Assembly: GCA_014925825.1 (NCBI GenBank)
Contig: JACGCK010000015.1
Coordinates: 591,259-655,258, forward strand
Direction: 5' to 3'
DNA: 64,000 nucleotides
DNA from: Pholiota molesta
Lineage: Eukaryota > Basidiomycota > Agaricomycetes > Agaricales > Strophariaceae
Part shown: positions 1 to 12,509 of the stretch, in pieces
Layout of the letters: each line of letters opens with the position of its first letter
How positions within the stretch are numbered: position 1 is the stretch's first letter
The notes under the pieces: model-generated
What the model saw: the letters and a program-made list of their open reading frames with translations, nothing else
The model's database searches: none
Told to the model about the DNA's origin: nothing
Translations under genes and position numbers: made by a program

Positions 1-485
1 CGCCTCTCCCCTTCCAATTTCCTCGCCTCGCTTCCATACCGTCCTGAGCATCTTCGCCCGACCCTCCTCGCTCGTTTCCACTCCCTCGTCCACCTTTCCT
101 CCACCCCAAGTTCCATCAAGCCCTTCGCTCCACCTAGTAGGTTTCTTCTCTCCGGCTGTCATATAGGCGCATACTGAGTCATTTGGTGGCGTGGAGGGGG
201 CCGTCGTAATTGTACACCTGGTAACGGTTCGGAATATAGTCGCAGCGCTCTGGTGCAGACGTGTGGTGGGCGCCGGTGCGAGGGCGGGGGATAGCAGGGG
301 AAGAGCCTGCGCAAGCGTGATCAAGCCTCAACACCCTGCCGAAATTGTTCCCACGAGCGTCGGGCCGCTGTGTTGGCCACTCCGAGTCCCTCGTCTTTGA
401 TTTGAGCGCGCAGATGCTGTACTCATAGGTTCTGTCTCGGCTGGTGATAATTGAATTGTTCGCAGGTCAACGTTAGTAACAAAAG
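1..485. repeat. Inverted copy of 39110-39545 (F-box duplication module)
   Basis: Read on the minus strand this stretch matches the plus strand at about 39110-39545, with scattered substitutions and small indels over its whole length. Examples are the shared GTCCTGAGCATCTTCGCCCG block and the shared AAATTGTTCCCACGAGCGTC block. Near 485 the homology jumps to the far end of the other arm (about 44880). Read from the minus strand, the order here is therefore F-box unit end followed directly by the start of a further unit, as expected if units were once arranged head to tail. No convincing coding frame is seen; the short open frames are not conserved between copies. Confidence 0.8.
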
Positions 486-909
486 GACATTTCATTTTCG
501 TTCCGCCCTTGGCTCGCCTCCTGTTTGAATTCACTCCGCTTCGTTCGTTGACTTTTTTCCTTGCAGCAGCTCCTAAATTTGCGCACCTTTGTAGACTTAT
601 TTGACGGTTTTAATCGCTTGTCCACTGATGTAGTAGCTCACCAATGAGATATCGATCGTATGTTACCTGCACCGTGCTACCGACTTCAATCTATGTACGC
701 CGTTTACGAACTATACTGCTAATCTAGTTGCCTTCTAATACACAATAAGGTCGCGTTCAGCGTGAGCATTTGTAGACGTGCTCGTCTCTGTGCGCATGTA
801 AAGTATCCAACGCTGGGCCTGATCGCCAGTCATGTGCGCGTCAACAGCTAGCTAGTTCAAAATCGCGGTGCGCAATTGATCCCACTTGATCCAATTGGTT
901 GTACCGTTA

Positions 910-2811
910 CTAGATGGTGTATATATCCAGGCGAACAGTAGTAGCGAGCTTATTCTAAAAAATGGACAGTAAATCCAGATAAAATCAGAATTGTCGTTGC
1001 ATAACGAACAGCTTCGGGAACGCACCTGTATACCGATAATGCAATCCTCGTTTATGAGAAAATCATTGTACTGCCTCGGAAGCTCCCGCGTCCAGGACAC
1101 GTACGGCAGGTGCGTCTCAACATCACCCTGGAAGTAAGGATGCTGGACGATACTGGGCGGCGCCAACACCCCCGGCGGATGCGTTGGCGACGACGGCGGC
1201 CGTGGAAGGAGGCCTTGGGCGGCCAACACCGCAGCGCGGGAGAAGTCTAGCACTTCCACAGACGGGGCGCCGCCAAGTTCGCGGTCCGTAGTGCGCGGAA
1301 ACTGGACGACGCGCTGGCCGTGGACACACCTGCAGCACAGGATTAATATTGACGGCGCAGGTCAGACGTGCCGCGCGCGCGCGTGCGCACCTATTAGGCC
1401 CTCTCCCCGTTGTCGTGTAGGCAGGGCAGAGGATGCGCGTGTTCCGCGGGCCCCAGTCCGCCCAGGGGACGTCCAGCGGCGGCCCCGCAGCAGCGCCGTC
1501 CGCGGCGTGCGTCGCGATGTAGCGCATAAACACACGCTGGTGCACGAACACGTTCGCGGATATGGTCGACTGCGGCCCCTCCGTACCCTTTCTGTACAGC
1601 AGATTGAATACGTGCAGGCGGTCCGCGTCGTTGACCGCAAGCGGAGTGTGGGGAGGCGCCTGCGCGGTTATTGGCCCGGCCTGCGCGGTTACGCCCAGCA
1701 CACTGATGCCCGTGGAGATGGGTGGGAGATGCAGCGTGGCAAGGTGGATGGCGGGGGTCGTGACGCCGGAAGGCCGTATGAATTTGTACAGCCGACACGA
1801 CCCAGACCCAACGGGGGAGATGAAGAGACAGTGCGTGTGGTCGATGAGGCTGAATCGGTACCCGTTTCTCACAGGTGGAAGCAAAGGATCAAGCGCAATT
1901 GAGGAATCCTGCAAATTTTTTAAATGGATCAGAGGACGGCATAAGAACGTGGCGCGCACTAGTATGAGATCTGAGGTGGTCCAATCCCATATCATTACAC
2001 GCCTCCGCAGTAAGGGGTCAAAGAAAGTGAATGCCAAGATGTTATGCGCGACGTATAGAGAAGCATGGTCTGGATAGTTACCATGAGGTGGGTTGGGATA
2101 GATAGTGATCGTCAAGCAGCTACTGTGCGCTAATGGGTGGGGGATGTTGGTAGACATGGTGCGAATATGGATGCAAATGTTACGAGCGTCAGTCCGCGAG
2201 GGTCGGCTGCGAAGACGCTGAAATGTGGGCGGAAAGCTGATGAATCGGTCATCAAGTACTTACGTCTTGTCATTGTATAGCAACACTATTATGTCTTGCG
2301 TAGGGTCCATCGTGAAAGTTAAAACTAATGTCCCTTTGCCGGCGTTCTGGAATGTACGTTTCTCGATGTTGCTGGAAGTAGGAATCGATATGATGTGAGC
2401 GATGTGCTCCGTGTTCGTATAAGCAAATGCGGCTCGGACAAGTTCCATTTTGTAACCATCATATGGCAACCAGCGAGTGACAGGCTCCCCCAATTTGAGT
2501 GAAAGCCATGCCTGGCGATATTGTAGAATATGTGCGAGGAGGTCAGCATGGGGAGCGGACACTCCAGTGTCTTTCAGGCCGTTTAAATGAAGTTGAATAG
2601 TATATGCTAACAATGAAGAGTTCTTGATGGTTTCGCAGATGGATTTGCATGTCTAGAAACTCGCACATTCAATAATTGCTTTCGAGATCAAACTCAAGAT
2701 AAGACCAAGATAAGATCGTACCATCGAACAGCGAGCGAGAGCAACAGCATCAAGAAAGGAGAGGATCTTGATTTTCAGCTCTTCTGGAATCCCGGGGAGA
2801 CTATTCGTCAT
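910..2811 (-). CDS. F-box protein, copy A (six exons)
   Basis: Probable SCF-type substrate adaptor. Exons on the minus strand: 2811-2722, 2652-2264, 2206-1960, 1908-1391, 1329-1026 and 954-910, giving about 530 residues. Every intron has GT and AG ends, and phases agree with the paralogue at 41556-43476. The N-terminus (residues 1-40) reads as an F-box: MTNSLPGIPEELKIKILSFL, then LARCS, then CKSICETIKNS across intron 1. A conserved YTIQLHLNGL follows, as in many Agaricomycete F-box proteins. The rest carries hydrophobic blocks such as VMIWDW and DVETHLPYVSW, with no domain I can name. The third intron is 51 bp and has no stop, so it also reads through in frame. The start ATG at 2811 was chosen because the F-box begins there and the paralogue starts at the same codon. 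The gene looks intact. F-box identity is fairly sure; the substrate is unknown. Confidence 0.85.
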
Positions 2812-4000
2812 TTGGAAGGATAGCTGGCAAGCTCGAATTGTGCACAATATAAAGGCAGTTTGACAATGTTATCATCAAATTTGCATCAAATCGATATTTA
2901 CATCTCGGCTCCGCCGTATGAATTAATTGAGCAAATTTATATTGTATTGTTACGTAATGAAGCTATTGCACTAACATTCAACGAGGACCTCACAGAGATT
3001 ATGCCCAGGGACACTGCCTCACACTCGGCACTCAGCTATGGGTCGAAGAGCACTTGCCCGCGCATCCGCCAACCAATGACCGCCTTCTTCCAATCCCGCG
3101 ACGCTCCAATACCACCGCCTGTCCAACCACTGCGAAGGACAACCACACAAAAGCGCCTTACCCCCTCGAGCTCGCGCGCAGTACGCACTCGAGCCTATCA
3201 GGCGCTCGCGCTCTCCATTTCCCGCGGCGCGCGTTGGTATACGGGCATCTGAACCAAGAGGGAAATCGTTAGAGAATGCGTCGGGTCGACGACATGGGAG
3301 GCGCAGGTCGATGTGTCGTGATTGCTCAGCGGACGGCGCGGGCGGGGACGTTGTGATACACAATGCAGGCGGCCGAAAGAGCCCTTTCGACTGAAGCACG
3401 TTAACCCTCGGGCGCAAACATCAATGTATCGATGTCGAACCTGCGAGCCACGTTGTCGCCGACTTCCGTTCCAAACAGCTACCCTCGACGTCGAGATTGT
3501 CGAACGAGATTCCCGAGCTGTCGAACGAGCTGTCCGGAGCTACAACAGAGGCCATTAGAGGCGTCGACAATGCAGTAGATTAACTCCCCACGAAGGCAGA
3601 CACTCCTTTCCCGAAAAGGTTCATCCAGATATCCCAGACGGGTGACGCGCATGACGGATGGGGTGGCGATCCGGAGCAACCTTCCATTGTAAGATACAAC
3701 ACATATAGGTGTCGACGTGGCATGTGGCTGGGCTGTACGAGTATACGCACGTGTGACGTCGTCGACAAAACGTACGGGAGTAATTCGCGTCAGGTCGGTG
3801 ATCCCACAGATAGTGTACCTCATGCGGCGCTGCCGTGAGGTAGGCGGCAATCGGGTCGGGCAGGTCCTACGGTGCGAATGAGGGTTGGATATTGAGCGCG
3901 GGAGCGGGGTGGCCACTGCGGGCTGTGATTCGCCTGGATGGTAGGCGGATTCGGCGCCATATAGGCAGAGATTTTAAATCCGGATGCTGGCTGTATGTTG
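2812..4000. repeat. 5' flank of F-box copy A, inverted homologue of 38880-39100 and 40640-41555
   Basis: Minus-strand sequence from about 3900 to 2812 matches pieces of the region upstream of the second F-box gene. The block around 3690-3830 resembles 38900-39060, and 3000-3690 resembles 40640-41380. The open frames here (for example 3019-3417 and 3479-3916 on the minus strand) do not keep the same frame in the other arm, so I treat the stretch as non-coding promoter and flanking DNA carried along in the duplication. Confidence 0.6.
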
Positions 4001-5884
4001 ATTACTCAACATTTGACACTCTCACCTTACCTCCCGCGTAAATGGCGTCAGCGATGTGGATTACCCCTCATGGGCCTCCCAGATACGCATATGGATCGTG
4101 GCGACACTGCTCGAGGATGGAGAACCGAGCCCTGCTCATGGTAGTAAGCGATGGCGCAAGTCGAACGCAGGCGAAAGGGAATGGCGCTGCTATTGATTTT
4201 CGAGTAGACGGTACGAGTACGGAAGAATCGCGAGAGCTCGAAGGCACGATTTGCGCGTGGGCGAAAGTCGACAGCTAATCATGAAGCGTCACATCGGGCA
4301 TAGAAGAATCGCGAGATGTCGACAGGAAGATGGCTGTCAAACAAAGAAAATGAGACAAAACCTGGTATAGCGGGCAAAAGTACAACGTACCGCATTTTGA
4401 GGTGGAAACTCCAGCAGCGTTGGACGCATTTACATAAATGCTGGAACTTATGATATGGGCGGCGTTCGATGAATCGATTAGTGCTGCGGTGAAGTTTAGA
4501 AACATTCGGCGTCAGAGATACAATCGCGACGCGCACCTGAGTGGACTACTCTCCCTTCGCTGCTACTGTCGGTTCTTCGTAAATGTGGTGCTCATTTCCG
4601 TGACCAGCCTACTGGGCGCTACTGAGAACTTGAATGTGCGGAAGTCGAAGACCTCGTGGGACTCCGTAGTATCGTTAGACGTCGACTGCATGGTTGGGTT
4701 CGTATAGGACGACGACCTTCAGGCCACTGTCAGGCTTAGGAGTTTAGAGAACTCAGAGATGACAGAAATGTCGGAAACTCACTATATATCTGCGTGGAGG
4801 GAATGTTTGCGAGTCTGTTGTTGGAGGAAAGTAACAGTGTGCGTTGGGTGAGCGGCGCAGTGGCAGGCAAACTGTCACAGTCACATGGGGTGACTGACCA
4901 GTGACCACAGTTGCGCATGCGCGTTTGCATTGCGCATTGCGTACTCAGGGCAGCTCACGGCAAGCTCACGATGGCAAATCAATCACAGATGTCAGCTCTA
5001 TGCAGGGAGGACCACAGGAAGCAGGTCGATGTTGCAGTAGGTTTCGCCTAACATTCTCGTTCTCCTACAAATTGAATTTAGGAGATCGATATTCGTGCAG
5101 CACTGAGCGGTGAGTCCGAATTGCCCCTGCATGGGAGCTGCGGGTACCAACAGAAGATCTCCAACGTTCAAAATGGTCAATGTTCACTGATGTGCACTCC
5201 TAATAACGGGAAGACCATCGGTCCTAGGGTTCAAGGGCAGGGCGTCGAGGTAAGCCTTATTAATTCATCGTTCACTTCCCTTCTTTTTGCGCGTCGACTT
5301 GAGCTCTTGAGATGCAGTCCTATCATGATAATGAATGTTTGTACAATGCGATGCATCTGAATTTCGTTGTGGGTTCAAGACAACTTCAAATGTTGTTAAT
5401 GTTTTTCGAGAACATTTGTTCAAAACAATTAATCATAATATTCATCGCAATAAATCGAATCCTGGTTCCAGTTGTACAAAGGTACGTGGAGTAAAGTACT
5501 AATCGTAAGGTGCGTGGAGATATGCTACTTGGTAGGGAATATTTGGAAATAATATATGTATGTATTAGGACGATACATAATAGATGAAGGCCAAGGCGAT
5601 TTAGAGGGATCATCATCTTCAAGGCCTAAATATGGTTACAGATAGCAACCAGAGCTATTGATAAGTGTTTGATGGCTGGCATAATGTCGCAAAACCGAAG
5701 TGGAAAACGGGCGATAGCGCGGAACCGGCGAGACAGCTAAAAACAGAGGCAATAGGATTTCGGCACTGCCGCCGAAGCAGGGTGTAAGTGGCAACGAGAG
5801 AAGCCGCCGAGATATCCTTGATGTCAAGCGCGAGGTAGAATCTTGAACAAGGGCGTTGAGGGGACGTGAAGGGAAATGTTTCCT
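4001..5884. other. Intergenic, no supported gene
   Basis: Only short open frames without recognisable motifs. A small resemblance to the other arm persists near 4510-4545 (shared ACAATCGCGACGCGCACCT versus minus strand around 40313-40331), marking the approximate outer limit of the inverted duplication. Nothing else stands out. Confidence 0.5.
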
Positions 5885-6580
5885 TCAAGTAACGTTGAGG
5901 TGCCATTCGTCAGAACGACGCGAATGGTGGGAGAGCGCGACGAAGCGCGTCCGCTCCATGAGGAAATCGACGCGTTTCAAGCCGCCGCGCTTCTCCTCTT
6001 CGTAGAGCTTCGTGCTGCGTTGCCGCCTGTAGCGTTGCTCATATGCGCGCGAAACGCGGCGCTGGTCCGTTGGCGACGCGGCGGTGTGGAACTCGGCCTC
6101 CGTGACGATCTTGCGCAGCGAGCGGTAGATCGTCTCGACCACGTCCTTGAAGGTGACATAGGCGCGGTTGGACGCGTGCACGTTGAACTTCCATGGGAAG
6201 CTGGAGACCGTGATGGTCATGAATGGGAGCGGGGGTGTCGTGGCGGGCTCCTTCCACGCGCGGCTCGAGAGAGACTGGTGGTGTCGTGATATCATGGATG
6301 GATGATCCAGCAAGTCCCAGCTGATTCCGGCCGTGTCCAGGTATGGGTGAAGACGCGGGGATCCAGCGTACCCCGTTGTCGGGGGGCTATCATACCCCTT
6401 GTGGGGTGCAGATGGTGGCGTCGCGAGTGGGTAGACGATTGTTGGAGGCGTGATAACACCCAATGACGACGGAGGAGTCGAAGATGAGAACGTCAGGGGG
6501 GGCATTGCAGGCGTCGCCGGTGGGGAATGGAAAGTGTTTTTGTACGCGAATCGTACTTGCTTTGCGTGTGGAACGGGCAT
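5885..6580 (-). CDS. DUF6699-type protein 1
   Basis: Single-exon gene of 231 residues. The N-terminal ~90 residues are Ser/Pro/Thr-rich and low in complexity, starting with a short VRFAYKN block; the paralogues carry a similar VRF or VHF block. From about residue 120 the DUF6699 signature appears: FMTITVSSFPWKFNV, then VTFKDVVETIYRSLRKIVTEAEF, then RVSRAYEQRYRR, and near the end LKRVDFLMERTRF. This family is common in mushroom-forming fungi and has no established biochemical role. It is the first of an array of related genes spread over 14 kb, all but the last on the minus strand. A TATA box lies about 90 bp upstream of the ATG. The frame is complete and appears functional. Confidence 0.85.
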   Translation of the reverse strand: MPVPHAKQVRFAYKNTFHSPPATPAMPPLTFSSSTPPSSLGVITPPTIVYPLATPPSAPHKGYDSPPTTGYAGSPRLHPYLDTAGISWDLLDHPSMISRHHQSLSSRAWKEPATTPPLPFMTITVSSFPWKFNVHASNRAYVTFKDVVETIYRSLRKIVTEAEFHTAASPTDQRRVSRAYEQRYRRQRSTKLYEEEKRGGLKRVDFLMERTRFVALSHHSRRSDEWHLNVT

Positions 6581-6667
6581 TGTGATTGAGAGACGCGTTG
6601 GGTTGCTAGAGTTGACGCGGGTTGGGGGTTGAAATATGTCGATGTATGTAATTTACGCGTGGGTGGC

Positions 6668-6674
6668 CTTTATA
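6668..6674 (-). promoter_or_regulatory. TATA box of DUF6699 gene 1
   Basis: Minus strand reads GATATAAAGG, about 90 bp before the ATG at 6580, with a pyrimidine-rich leader in between. Position and sequence fit a core promoter. Confidence 0.55.
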
Positions 6675-6680
6675 TCGCGA

Positions 6681-9207
6681 CGCCCTCATATGGCAATGTA
6701 CCAAATGAGATGCATGTACAGCTTTCCTGTGAGACGAGAGATTCGTTGAGTTGGAGATCAGGACCCGTTGAAATTCCGGGTTACCAACACCGCCTTGACG
6801 TTACCTAAAATTAGACTTTCAGCAAGCGCTCAGACCAACGCAAGCAATATTTGACCGACGGTGCCGTTGACAAGACGACACAACATAAAGGAACGGCTGC
6901 GGGGTAGACAGCATGAATGCTTGTTTATAGTTGCGAGGAATCAACGCTGAAGGTGGAGAGTAAGTGCTTCAAATTTGTGAACTCTGGTGAACGGAAAATA
7001 GGCAGATTTCCGCGCTCCAAAACTAGGCGTGAGAGCCTAAACACGTCACCTTATTGAACACCACGGAACACATATCATCGGAGTTCTCTTGGGATGGATA
7101 AATTCAATCTATGGGATGTTGGGAGCTATATGTACAACATACGACAATGGATCCGATTCAGAAATCTATGGGCCAAGGTGTCTGGCGCTAAAGTTTGAAT
7201 TTTACATTTGGACGCTGCACATCGTACCTTTTTGAGATGAGGTCACACTGCATTCAGAAATTGGAGCCCTAAGCGGAGGTTGTACGACTCATTTGGTGCA
7301 GAATATGGATTCTGTACAAGTGCGCAGTATCTTTTTTGGATCGTTCATTCCCCCAACATTCCGACGGGATTGGATGTCCCGTGCGCCACAATCATCGCCT
7401 CATTTTAAGGTTCCGTAGCCTCGTTTTTTGGTTGATGGCGGGCGTGTCCTTTTACTAATGTAGTATTCTAATGTAAGCTGTGTATTCAGAATGAATTCGA
7501 CCTGTGGTTCTGTGTTAACATTCTACGTGTGAGACCAGCTGTGAGGAACTGCATTCTACTTATGCATCGTTCAATTTTTGGAATCATCCAGGCTTGAAGC
7601 TCAACTATAAATCTCATGATTTTTTTTCGACTCGATACAATGTAATACTACGTTCGATTGGAGATAGCCCAAATGTAAATGGTCTGCTTTAGTTGATGAC
7701 TCTTCTCGCGAACAAACATTAATCAAATTATGCTTCCTACGTGTTCAATACCATCATGAATTGATTTAATCAGCATCTTTACGACTGATTATTATCAAGC
7801 TCAGCACTTTGGCCTTCATTCAGCACCTTTAGTTGAAGTTTTCGGGGCTAGAACATGTTAACTTAATTAACGACGAACTTATTAATCAACGGGGCAACGG
7901 TGTGGTGTATCTGTCTATGAAGCAATTAAATGCCGCCAACAGATTCTGCGCGCGTGTTTGTAACTCACAATCCGAGAGCATTCCGAAGTGAGAAAAGCAA
8001 ATATCTATCATTACAAACCGAGCAGGATATAGTTCGATATACAAACGTGATGTTTTAGAGGCGCCTTCTCCGCACGGCGGCGATGTCATTTCCTGTGCTA
8101 GTGTTGGAATCATGAAAAGGAGAAATTCGTATCAGTGAGTCAACGATTACGAACAAACTATGTAGCTTGTAAATAGTATATGGTACGTAGCTACTACTCT
8201 GCGATCAGACTTATACGCCCACGGCGGAGATGGATGCCCATCTGTGTCGGTGTGATTATCTACTGTTGGGTGAGCAGTTGTGATATGGAACAGTGCCTCT
8301 GGCGCTTATCTTAGCGCCCTGCCTGCCCACTGTGGGACCAACATCGGAGGGAAGGGTCGGGGCCCCAACAGCGCAGCATCGGCACAGCACCACACCGCTG
8401 TCACATCCATTTCGTGTATTTTGGGCGTCCCATATGTAGACGATATCTATACTCTATCTGTGCCCCTATTACAGAACAGTTCAATACCAAGTAACTCCAT
8501 TCTGGCTTTCAACGTTGTATTCTTAACAAGTTGACTGACAGCTTATGAAGCCTTATAAGGTGAGATTATAGATGGCGGTGACGAAAACGAAATTCTATAT
8601 GTGCAAGTAAATACGACTCAAAGATCGAATAACATACTGCATGCCACAAATACGTGGTATTGCCGGGCGACGATGCATACCATCGCGCCGGCCGCGATAA
8701 CTACTTTTACTATGAGCGGTTACATCCGAGCGAGAGCCGAGAAGGGCACATAGGGAGAAATGAAGGTTCTATAGATATCCATAAAGTACCAGCGGCGTGT
8801 GAGATTGCATGGCCAAGATAGTAACTAAAAGGAAAGCATACTGCGCGTCCTCAACGAAGACGGCGTTGTAAGGCAGGAAATAGGCGAATAGACGATAAAG
8901 ATGAATAATGAAATGATAAGATACCGGTAGTGTCTGGACCAAGCTCTGTCATCGTTCCTTTTTCCCTATTTTCTTCCGGTCCCAGCAGCTCCTGGAGAAG
9001 GCGTGCGAACGAAAGCTTGGGACCGTGCTAAGTATGTGCACGGAGCATCACGCGACAGCGGCGAACAGAGGGACCACCTGAAAAGGAAGACCACCAGCTG
9101 GCCGCATCATCCGCGATGGTCCTGGTCGCTGGGCGAGACTCTCCAAAGGGGGGTATATGGAGAGGGAGGTGTTCAGAGCCGAAAGTTCGGCTGCAAAGTG
9201 TACTGCG
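6681..9207. other. Intergenic spacer within the DUF6699 array
   Basis: About 2.5 kb of AT-richer sequence with no open frame that shows a known motif or matches another part of the window. The frames at 7886-8113 (minus) and 8280-8534 (plus) have no recognisable features. Spacers of 1.5-2.5 kb separate most members of this array. Confidence 0.5.
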
Positions 9208-9918
9208 TTACGCAAGATTGAGCTCCCAGACTTCAGGTCCGCTGAGCGTCCCAGAGAGCCCCATGAAGCGGGTGCAGCCCATGAGGAGGTCGATCTTCTT
9301 GATGCCTTTGCGCTCTTCCGTCGCTCGCTCTTCGGGATCGCGGACAGTACCGCAGCGTACATAATATGCGGCGTCGACGCCTTCCCGTCTCTCCCCATCC
9401 GGGACCTCGGCGTATTCGACGGGGTGGATGGAAAGGCGTAGATTTCGGTATATGGATACGAGGACGTCCGCAACCGTGATGAATTTATTCGAAGAGTCGG
9501 GCGGCGGAGTAACCTCGATGTCGAATTTGAGCAACGGATGGGTGACGATGATAGAATTCATAGGCGGAGAGGTGGCGTATTCAGAGAATGCGTGTATAGG
9601 ATATTGTCCGTCGCCGTTGGTGGGTGGATGAACGAGGTCGTAATGGAATGCGGGTTCAGAGTGCGGCAAGTAAGCAAGCAGAAAGTGAATCTGCCTAGGT
9701 TTTGGAATGATCGCCTCTGGGTAAAGGTCCATGTTCGTCGAGTATGGCGTACGCGGGTAGACGGCATGGAAGTAATCATCCTCCTCCTCGGGCGGCGGTG
9801 TGAGAAGGTCTGGGGATGACGAGGACGGTAGCGACGAGACGGTGAATGTTGGTGACGGTGTCGCTGATCCAGGAGAGTATATCCTGTTGGTTGGAGCAAA
9901 GTGTACGCGTCTGAACAT
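9208..9918 (-). CDS. DUF6699-type protein 2
   Basis: Single-exon gene, 236 residues. It starts MFRRVHFAPTNRIYSPGSAT, the same VHF-plus-Ser/Thr/Pro opening as the plus-strand member at 19415. The domain is in the C-terminal half: a short strand-like PLLKFDIEVTP, then FITVADVLVSIYRNLRLSIHPVEY, then an acidic and basic helix ending in ERKGIKKIDLLMG, and CTRFMGLSG. Length and order agree with the neighbour at 5885-6580, although the two proteins are quite divergent, so this is an old family expansion and not a recent copy. A TATA-like box lies about 80 bp upstream. Function is unknown for the family. Confidence 0.85.
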   Translation of the reverse strand: MFRRVHFAPTNRIYSPGSATPSPTFTVSSLPSSSSPDLLTPPPEEEDDYFHAVYPRTPYSTNMDLYPEAIIPKPRQIHFLLAYLPHSEPAFHYDLVHPPTNGDGQYPIHAFSEYATSPPMNSIIVTHPLLKFDIEVTPPPDSSNKFITVADVLVSIYRNLRLSIHPVEYAEVPDGERREGVDAAYYVRCGTVRDPEERATEERKGIKKIDLLMGCTRFMGLSGTLSGPEVWELNLA

Positions 9919-9996
9919 TGCGGAAGGCGGTAGTGGCGAGGTGATAACGAGTGGCTTTTTGGGAGAGAGTCAGGGAGCGCAGGTCTTAGGGTTTCG

Positions 9997-10002
9997 CTTA
10001 TA
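9997..10002 (-). promoter_or_regulatory. TATA-like box of DUF6699 gene 2
   Basis: Minus strand reads CCATATAAGCG about 80 bp before the ATG at 9918, at the same distance as in the neighbouring paralogue. Confidence 0.5.
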
Positions 10003-10009
10003 TGGTTAC

Positions 10010-11583
10010 CATCCTGGGCGAAATACCACATTCGCTGAGCTAAATGGGGTTAAAGAGGTGTCCGGGGATTGATGCGGTTCCAGAGACATCACCTCGGTGG
10101 CAGATGGGCGCACGCTACCTGGTATAGCGTCCTTGGCCAGACATGGTGAGAATGGCGGAATGAATGTAGGAGAGCCAATGAAGTCCTTGTATAGCTTTTG
10201 CAAGGGAAAAGCGACTGCCTAGCGAACAAATACAGGCGAGTCGCGTTATTCCCATAGTCATTGCTTAAAGAAAGAAACCGCCGTCACATGCTTAGGATGA
10301 TAGAAACGAGTCAAAAAGGACTGTCATTGTTGCGGAGCTCAGGTAACATTTCAGGCGCAATAACGAAACGCCAGAAAACGCACCAAAGATAGCTTCAATT
10401 GCCATAAAATCCGTCTCTTTACTCTGGGCTCCTTCCGTCACATCGCAAGTGGCGATTACGCGCTACGGATGCTCCTCTAGTTTGCATGTCAGATATTTCG
10501 GATGTCTATGGCGACGAAGGAATGCGGTAGAATATTCATGTTCATGACAACATGCGCGACTGCCAATAACGGCCTATCAAGCGTCAAGTGGCGATCAGGG
10601 TGTTGCAGCGTAAATTCTGGGCAATTTATATTCCTAGTAGTGGTTGTTATTCGATCGGTTCAGGCTAACAACGAAATATGCAGCCAAATGTTCGGGTCAA
10701 ACCCAAAGTCGAATAGTAAAAGCGAAGAAGAGCATGTACGGGGCTTACCGTGTAATGATAGAACACAATAAACTCCCCACTCAACCATCCAGCTTCGGCA
10801 TTCCCTTTTGTTTCTGCTGAAACATTTATCTTTGACCGCCGTAAGATGAATGCCTCCCCTGACGAACGGCGATAACCGAAGGCCACCGTTATTCCACGAA
10901 TAGTTCATTGTGTGCAGGAAAATAGAGTAAAAAGCTACGATGGCGTGGGCGGGTAAGCCTACATGGTATAGGAGACAATGAGAGTGGAAGGGAGGGAAGA
11001 ATCAACGGGTCGAGCCTTATCATGATGGTAGAATGCCTCGAGGCGAAAATGAGGCAGGAAACGTTTCGAGGATGAAATCACGTGATCGCGGACGCGATTT
11101 AATTTATCCTTCTTCTTTCCAATGGACTCCCCAATAGCGCTCAGTTAGAAACGATCAGAACGAAAACCAGTTAAATTATATTATGAGGTATATACTTTAG
11201 ACTTATTTTGATTTCGAATCTAGAAAAGTACGAATACAAAATGGCAACGACTCTGCACCAACGTTGCTCCAACTTAGCGCTCGTGCTGGGCGCTTGACAG
11301 TTCGTAGTACTTTGTGAAACACAAGGCTCTTGATTAATAATTGTTCGAGCGCAGGAGAGCGAGTGCTGCTTCTCATATCAATATAGCGGGGATCTCAGTT
11401 ATATATCTCGTTGATGCTAGGATACTAGTACAATACTAGTACTTAGTCTGATATTAGGTATCAAATCTGTATCAAATAGCGTCTTTTTACTGAACTAATA
11501 CTGTTGTAATTACCTGCTCATAGTATATGTAAGTAAAGATTCAAAATATAATACTAATAGCGAATTGCATTGCGATATGACGA
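10010..11583. other. Intergenic spacer within the DUF6699 array
   Basis: No supported gene. Open frames are short, overlap on both strands and show no recognisable motif. The part before 11580 is AT-rich and probably holds the 3' end of the next gene. Confidence 0.5.
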
Positions 11584-12324
11584 TTACAGAGATTCAGCTT
11601 TATCGAAGTGAACAAACCAATATTCAGATCCAGTCGTGGTAGATATTCCGACAACGATATGGTAATCGAGGAGAAAGTCCATCCACTGAACGTGTTTCAT
11701 TCCGAGTTCGCTGTTTTGTGATCTGCGTCTGGATGATTCCCAAATAGCACGTTTCATCTCCGTACATTGCTCTTCGAATAAATTAGAATTCACGCTGACT
11801 TGGGTGTCAAGGGCCTCCCGAATAACGTCATACACGCGCCCAACAGTGATGAAGCTGTCTACCGGCTTTGGTGTAACCAGTATGTTCCGATGAAGCTTAT
11901 CTGAATGTAACATGATCTGTCTCACACCGCGGGAAAGCGTAGCGCACTCGCCATCATTGCCTGTAAATGTGCGTGAGCCATGGATATTCCAGGGAGTTCC
12001 TTGAGCGTCCAGCATGTTCGCGCTCATTAACGGCGCCTGCCGTACCTCTTGCGGGCTATACACATTAAATAGAGAGATGGTACCCCAAGAATCGTCGGAG
12101 TTGCTTCGGTGATGAGCAGGAACTACCTGGTTAAGACGCGCGTCCAACATCTCCGGCGTTAGAGTAGCTGTGGGCGATGGTTTCAAAGGGCTCTCAGACG
12201 GAGACGGGGATCCAGAGTAGTCAGTAACTGCAAGGAAGTGTTGCTCGTCTGGGTTGAAGCGAACTTGTCTGTCAACGACCGTTTCTTCGCCATGGTCATT
12301 AAATAATGAAGATTTGGAAAACAT
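11584..12324 (-). CDS. DUF6699-type protein 3 (divergent)
   Basis: Single coding exon, 246 residues. The N-terminal third has VRFNPDEQHFLAV and a Ser/Pro-rich stretch. The C-terminal half keeps the family layout in diverged form: HRNILVTPKP, FITVGRVYDVIREALDTQVS, and near the end KHVQWMDFLLDYHIVVGIST in place of the usual RVDFL..TRF.GLS pattern. The leader appears to hold an intron: a GTAAGT donor at about 12402 and a CAG acceptor at about 12330, just before the ATG. A weak TATA-like ACATAAAG lies near 12502-12508. Family membership rests on the order of conserved blocks and on array context, so it is a little less certain than for the two previous genes. Confidence 0.75.
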   Translation of the reverse strand: MFSKSSLFNDHGEETVVDRQVRFNPDEQHFLAVTDYSGSPSPSESPLKPSPTATLTPEMLDARLNQVVPAHHRSNSDDSWGTISLFNVYSPQEVRQAPLMSANMLDAQGTPWNIHGSRTFTGNDGECATLSRGVRQIMLHSDKLHRNILVTPKPVDSFITVGRVYDVIREALDTQVSVNSNLFEEQCTEMKRAIWESSRRRSQNSELGMKHVQWMDFLLDYHIVVGISTTTGSEYWFVHFDKAESL

Positions 12325-12509
12325 TCTGCCTGCTTATACGTTCGTGTTAGTGCACCAATGTTCGATATGCGTAGAAATTGAACATCATACAAGGTTACTT
12401 ACTTATGGTGGACGAGGTGCTACTGAGGGTCGTAAGTACAATTCGGTGTCCACTGGGTAGAGTCGAGCGATTGAAGGGCGGTGTTAGATACTGTGAATCC
12501 CCTTTATGT

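Noticed and set aside
3019..3916. Minus-strand frames upstream of F-box copy A as an extra duplicated gene
   Set aside because: The matching DNA at 40640-41380 is open in different frames, so amino-acid sequence is not conserved between copies.
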